A stretch of DNA of 7,796 bases from assembly GCA_017444165.1 (NCBI GenBank), contig JAFSXH010000066.1, forward strand, positions 1 through 7,796, written 5' to 3'. This document shows positions 6,844-7,796 of this stretch, one piece after another. The first letter of the stretch is position 1, and the number at the start of each line of letters is the position of its first letter. Both the position numbers and the translations under genes were made by a program. This stretch comes from a bacterium (GTDB taxonomy: Bacteria; Vulcanimicrobiota; Xenobia; Xenobiales; Xenobiaceae). A model generated the notes under the pieces. The model was not told where the DNA came from. It saw nothing but the letters and a program-made list of their open reading frames with translations, and did not search any database.

Positions 6844-7796
6844 TCAGTTGTCCTCACGCTCTAACCATCTTCTGGCCAATAACAACGCTATCGGTGAGAT
6901 AAGGGCCACACAAGCGTAGATAAGCCACATCTGTCCCGAGTGCTCAACTCCACCTTCAGGAACAAAATGATTGAGTACATAACCAGAATACAGACCTGTA
7001 GTAAACTTAGCCAAGAACCAAGGAAGGCCTGCCAAGCCCATGTAAGCTCCGACTTGGCCAACTGGAGCCAGAGTAGCCACGTACTCCATAAAACGAGAGG
7101 CCCACATCGCTTCACCCAAAGAAAAGATAATTACATAGAGTATTAAACGTGTGGCATCAGGACCAGGAACGAGCAAAAATGTAGTCAAAGCACTGACTGT
7201 AGTGCCGATCAGCATCATATCAATGATCTTGACTTTACGCGTCAGTGCCGCTATTAAAGGAACAAAGATAGAGATAATGAGAGGATTTAATCCCGCAAAC
7301 CATTCGAATTTGGCACTTATCTCTGGCGGATAACAGCGGAAGATATAGTCAGGAATAGTTAAAAATTGGTGAGCAAACAGTGTGCGCACGGGCAAGAGGC
7401 AAAAGATAAAGAATAAGAAGCGGTAATTGTGCAAAGGCCCCAGCTTCTCCACAACATTCTGCCAAAAGGTTTTCTCGACTGGTTCTTCCTCTTTCTCCTC
7501 TTTATTCGCCTCTTGAGGAGCAGGTTCACCCACGTAGCGATCTCTTTCATCGACCTTTTTGGTAAAGAATAACAGAACGCCCAAGAGAACTATTAAGTTT
7601 ACGGCTACACAAATTCCGTAGACTCCACTTATTCCCCAGCCTAATCCTTGCACGCTGTGAGAGCCTATACTGAAGAAGACCTCATCTGTACGCACGTAAG
7701 GACTGATGAAATTCTCGGCTACGATACCAAGATTCATAATGGCGTAAATAAGACCAAATCCTATAGAGGAAGTGCGCGGATCTGTATACTCTTTAA
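6844..7796 (-). CDS. MFS transporter, C-terminal half and more; 5' end beyond the window
   Basis: The frame is open to the right edge and reads KEYTDPRTSSIGFGLIYAIM before the internal ATG at 7737, continuing a transporter-like sequence, so the true start is outside. About 317 residues are visible. Membrane segments (numbered from the right edge) fit a segment near 12-30, TM6 about 50-76, TM7 about 127-147, TM8 about 167-185, TM9 about 193-212, TM10 about 216-235, TM11 about 249-270 and TM12 about 288-307. Between TM6 and TM7 is the long cytosolic loop expected of MFS proteins, here strongly acidic (EANKEEKEEEPVEK). The GEAMWASRFMEYVATLAP and GAYMGLAGLPWFLAK stretches resemble a bacterial MFS group distantly related to peptide symporters, but the substrate cannot be assigned. 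The stop TGA is at 6846-6844, followed by 173 intergenic bases. It shares the cyclase's strand, but that gene has its own probable promoter. Confidence 0.88.
   Translation of the reverse strand, partial: KEYTDPRTSSIGFGLIYAIMNLGIVAENFISPYVRTDEVFFSIGSHSVQGLGWGISGVYGICVAVNLIVLLGVLLFFTKKVDERDRYVGEPAPQEANKEEKEEEPVEKTFWQNVVEKLGPLHNYRFLFFIFCLLPVRTLFAHQFLTIPDYIFRCYPPEISAKFEWFAGLNPLIISIFVPLIAALTRKVKIIDMMLIGTTVSALTTFLLVPGPDATRLILYVIIFSLGEAMWASRFMEYVATLAPVGQVGAYMGLAGLPWFLAKFTTGLYSGYVLNHFVPEGGVEHSGQMWLIYACVALISPIALLLARRWLEREDN

Noticed and set aside
6940..7333. Plus-strand short open frames opposite the MFS gene
   Set aside because: Antisense to clear transmembrane coding sequence; low-complexity translations without domain features.

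Overview
The window carries six protein-coding genes and looks like ordinary chromosomal DNA of a bacterium of moderate GC content. Evidence for a bacterium is the Shine-Dalgarno-like sites, several GTG starts, tight or overlapping gene spacing, and GAF, HD-GYP and GGDEF signalling domains. I cannot assign a phylum from the sequence. I see no rRNA, tRNA, CRISPR array, transposase, phage gene or replication origin.

Left part, plus strand (1-4780): four genes in tight tandem, probably one transcription unit. They are (i) the C-terminal 546 residues of an MsbA/BmrA-type ABC exporter, cut by the window edge; (ii) a membrane-anchored GAF-HD-GYP protein of the cyclic-di-GMP phosphodiesterase family, with substitutions at two expected metal-ligand positions; (iii) a 150-residue protein I do not recognise, whose start overlaps the HD-GYP stop; and (iv) an exported TPR-repeat protein.

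Right part, minus strand (4793-7796): a GAF-GAF-GGDEF diguanylate cyclase converges on the TPR gene with only 12 bases between the stop codons. Its likely terminator lies inside the 3' end of the TPR gene. Upstream of the cyclase is a 173-base intergenic stretch. It holds a probable sigma-70-type promoter, a long inverted repeat that pairs fully only in minus-strand RNA, and a short period-5 AGCNN repeat. Beyond it is a 12-TM-type MFS transporter that runs off the right edge.

Functionally, a predicted c-di-GMP synthase and a predicted c-di-GMP hydrolase or degenerate sensor lie within about 2 kb of each other on opposite strands. Both carry GAF domains with the same NK-x5-F-x3-D pattern. The exporter, the exported TPR protein and the unknown protein are candidates for an envelope function controlled by, or sensed through, this signalling pair; that link is inference from gene order. 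No wholly new system is evident. The most interesting items are the altered HD-GYP site with its hydrophobic N-terminal hairpin, the unknown overlapping gene, and the structured intergenic region.
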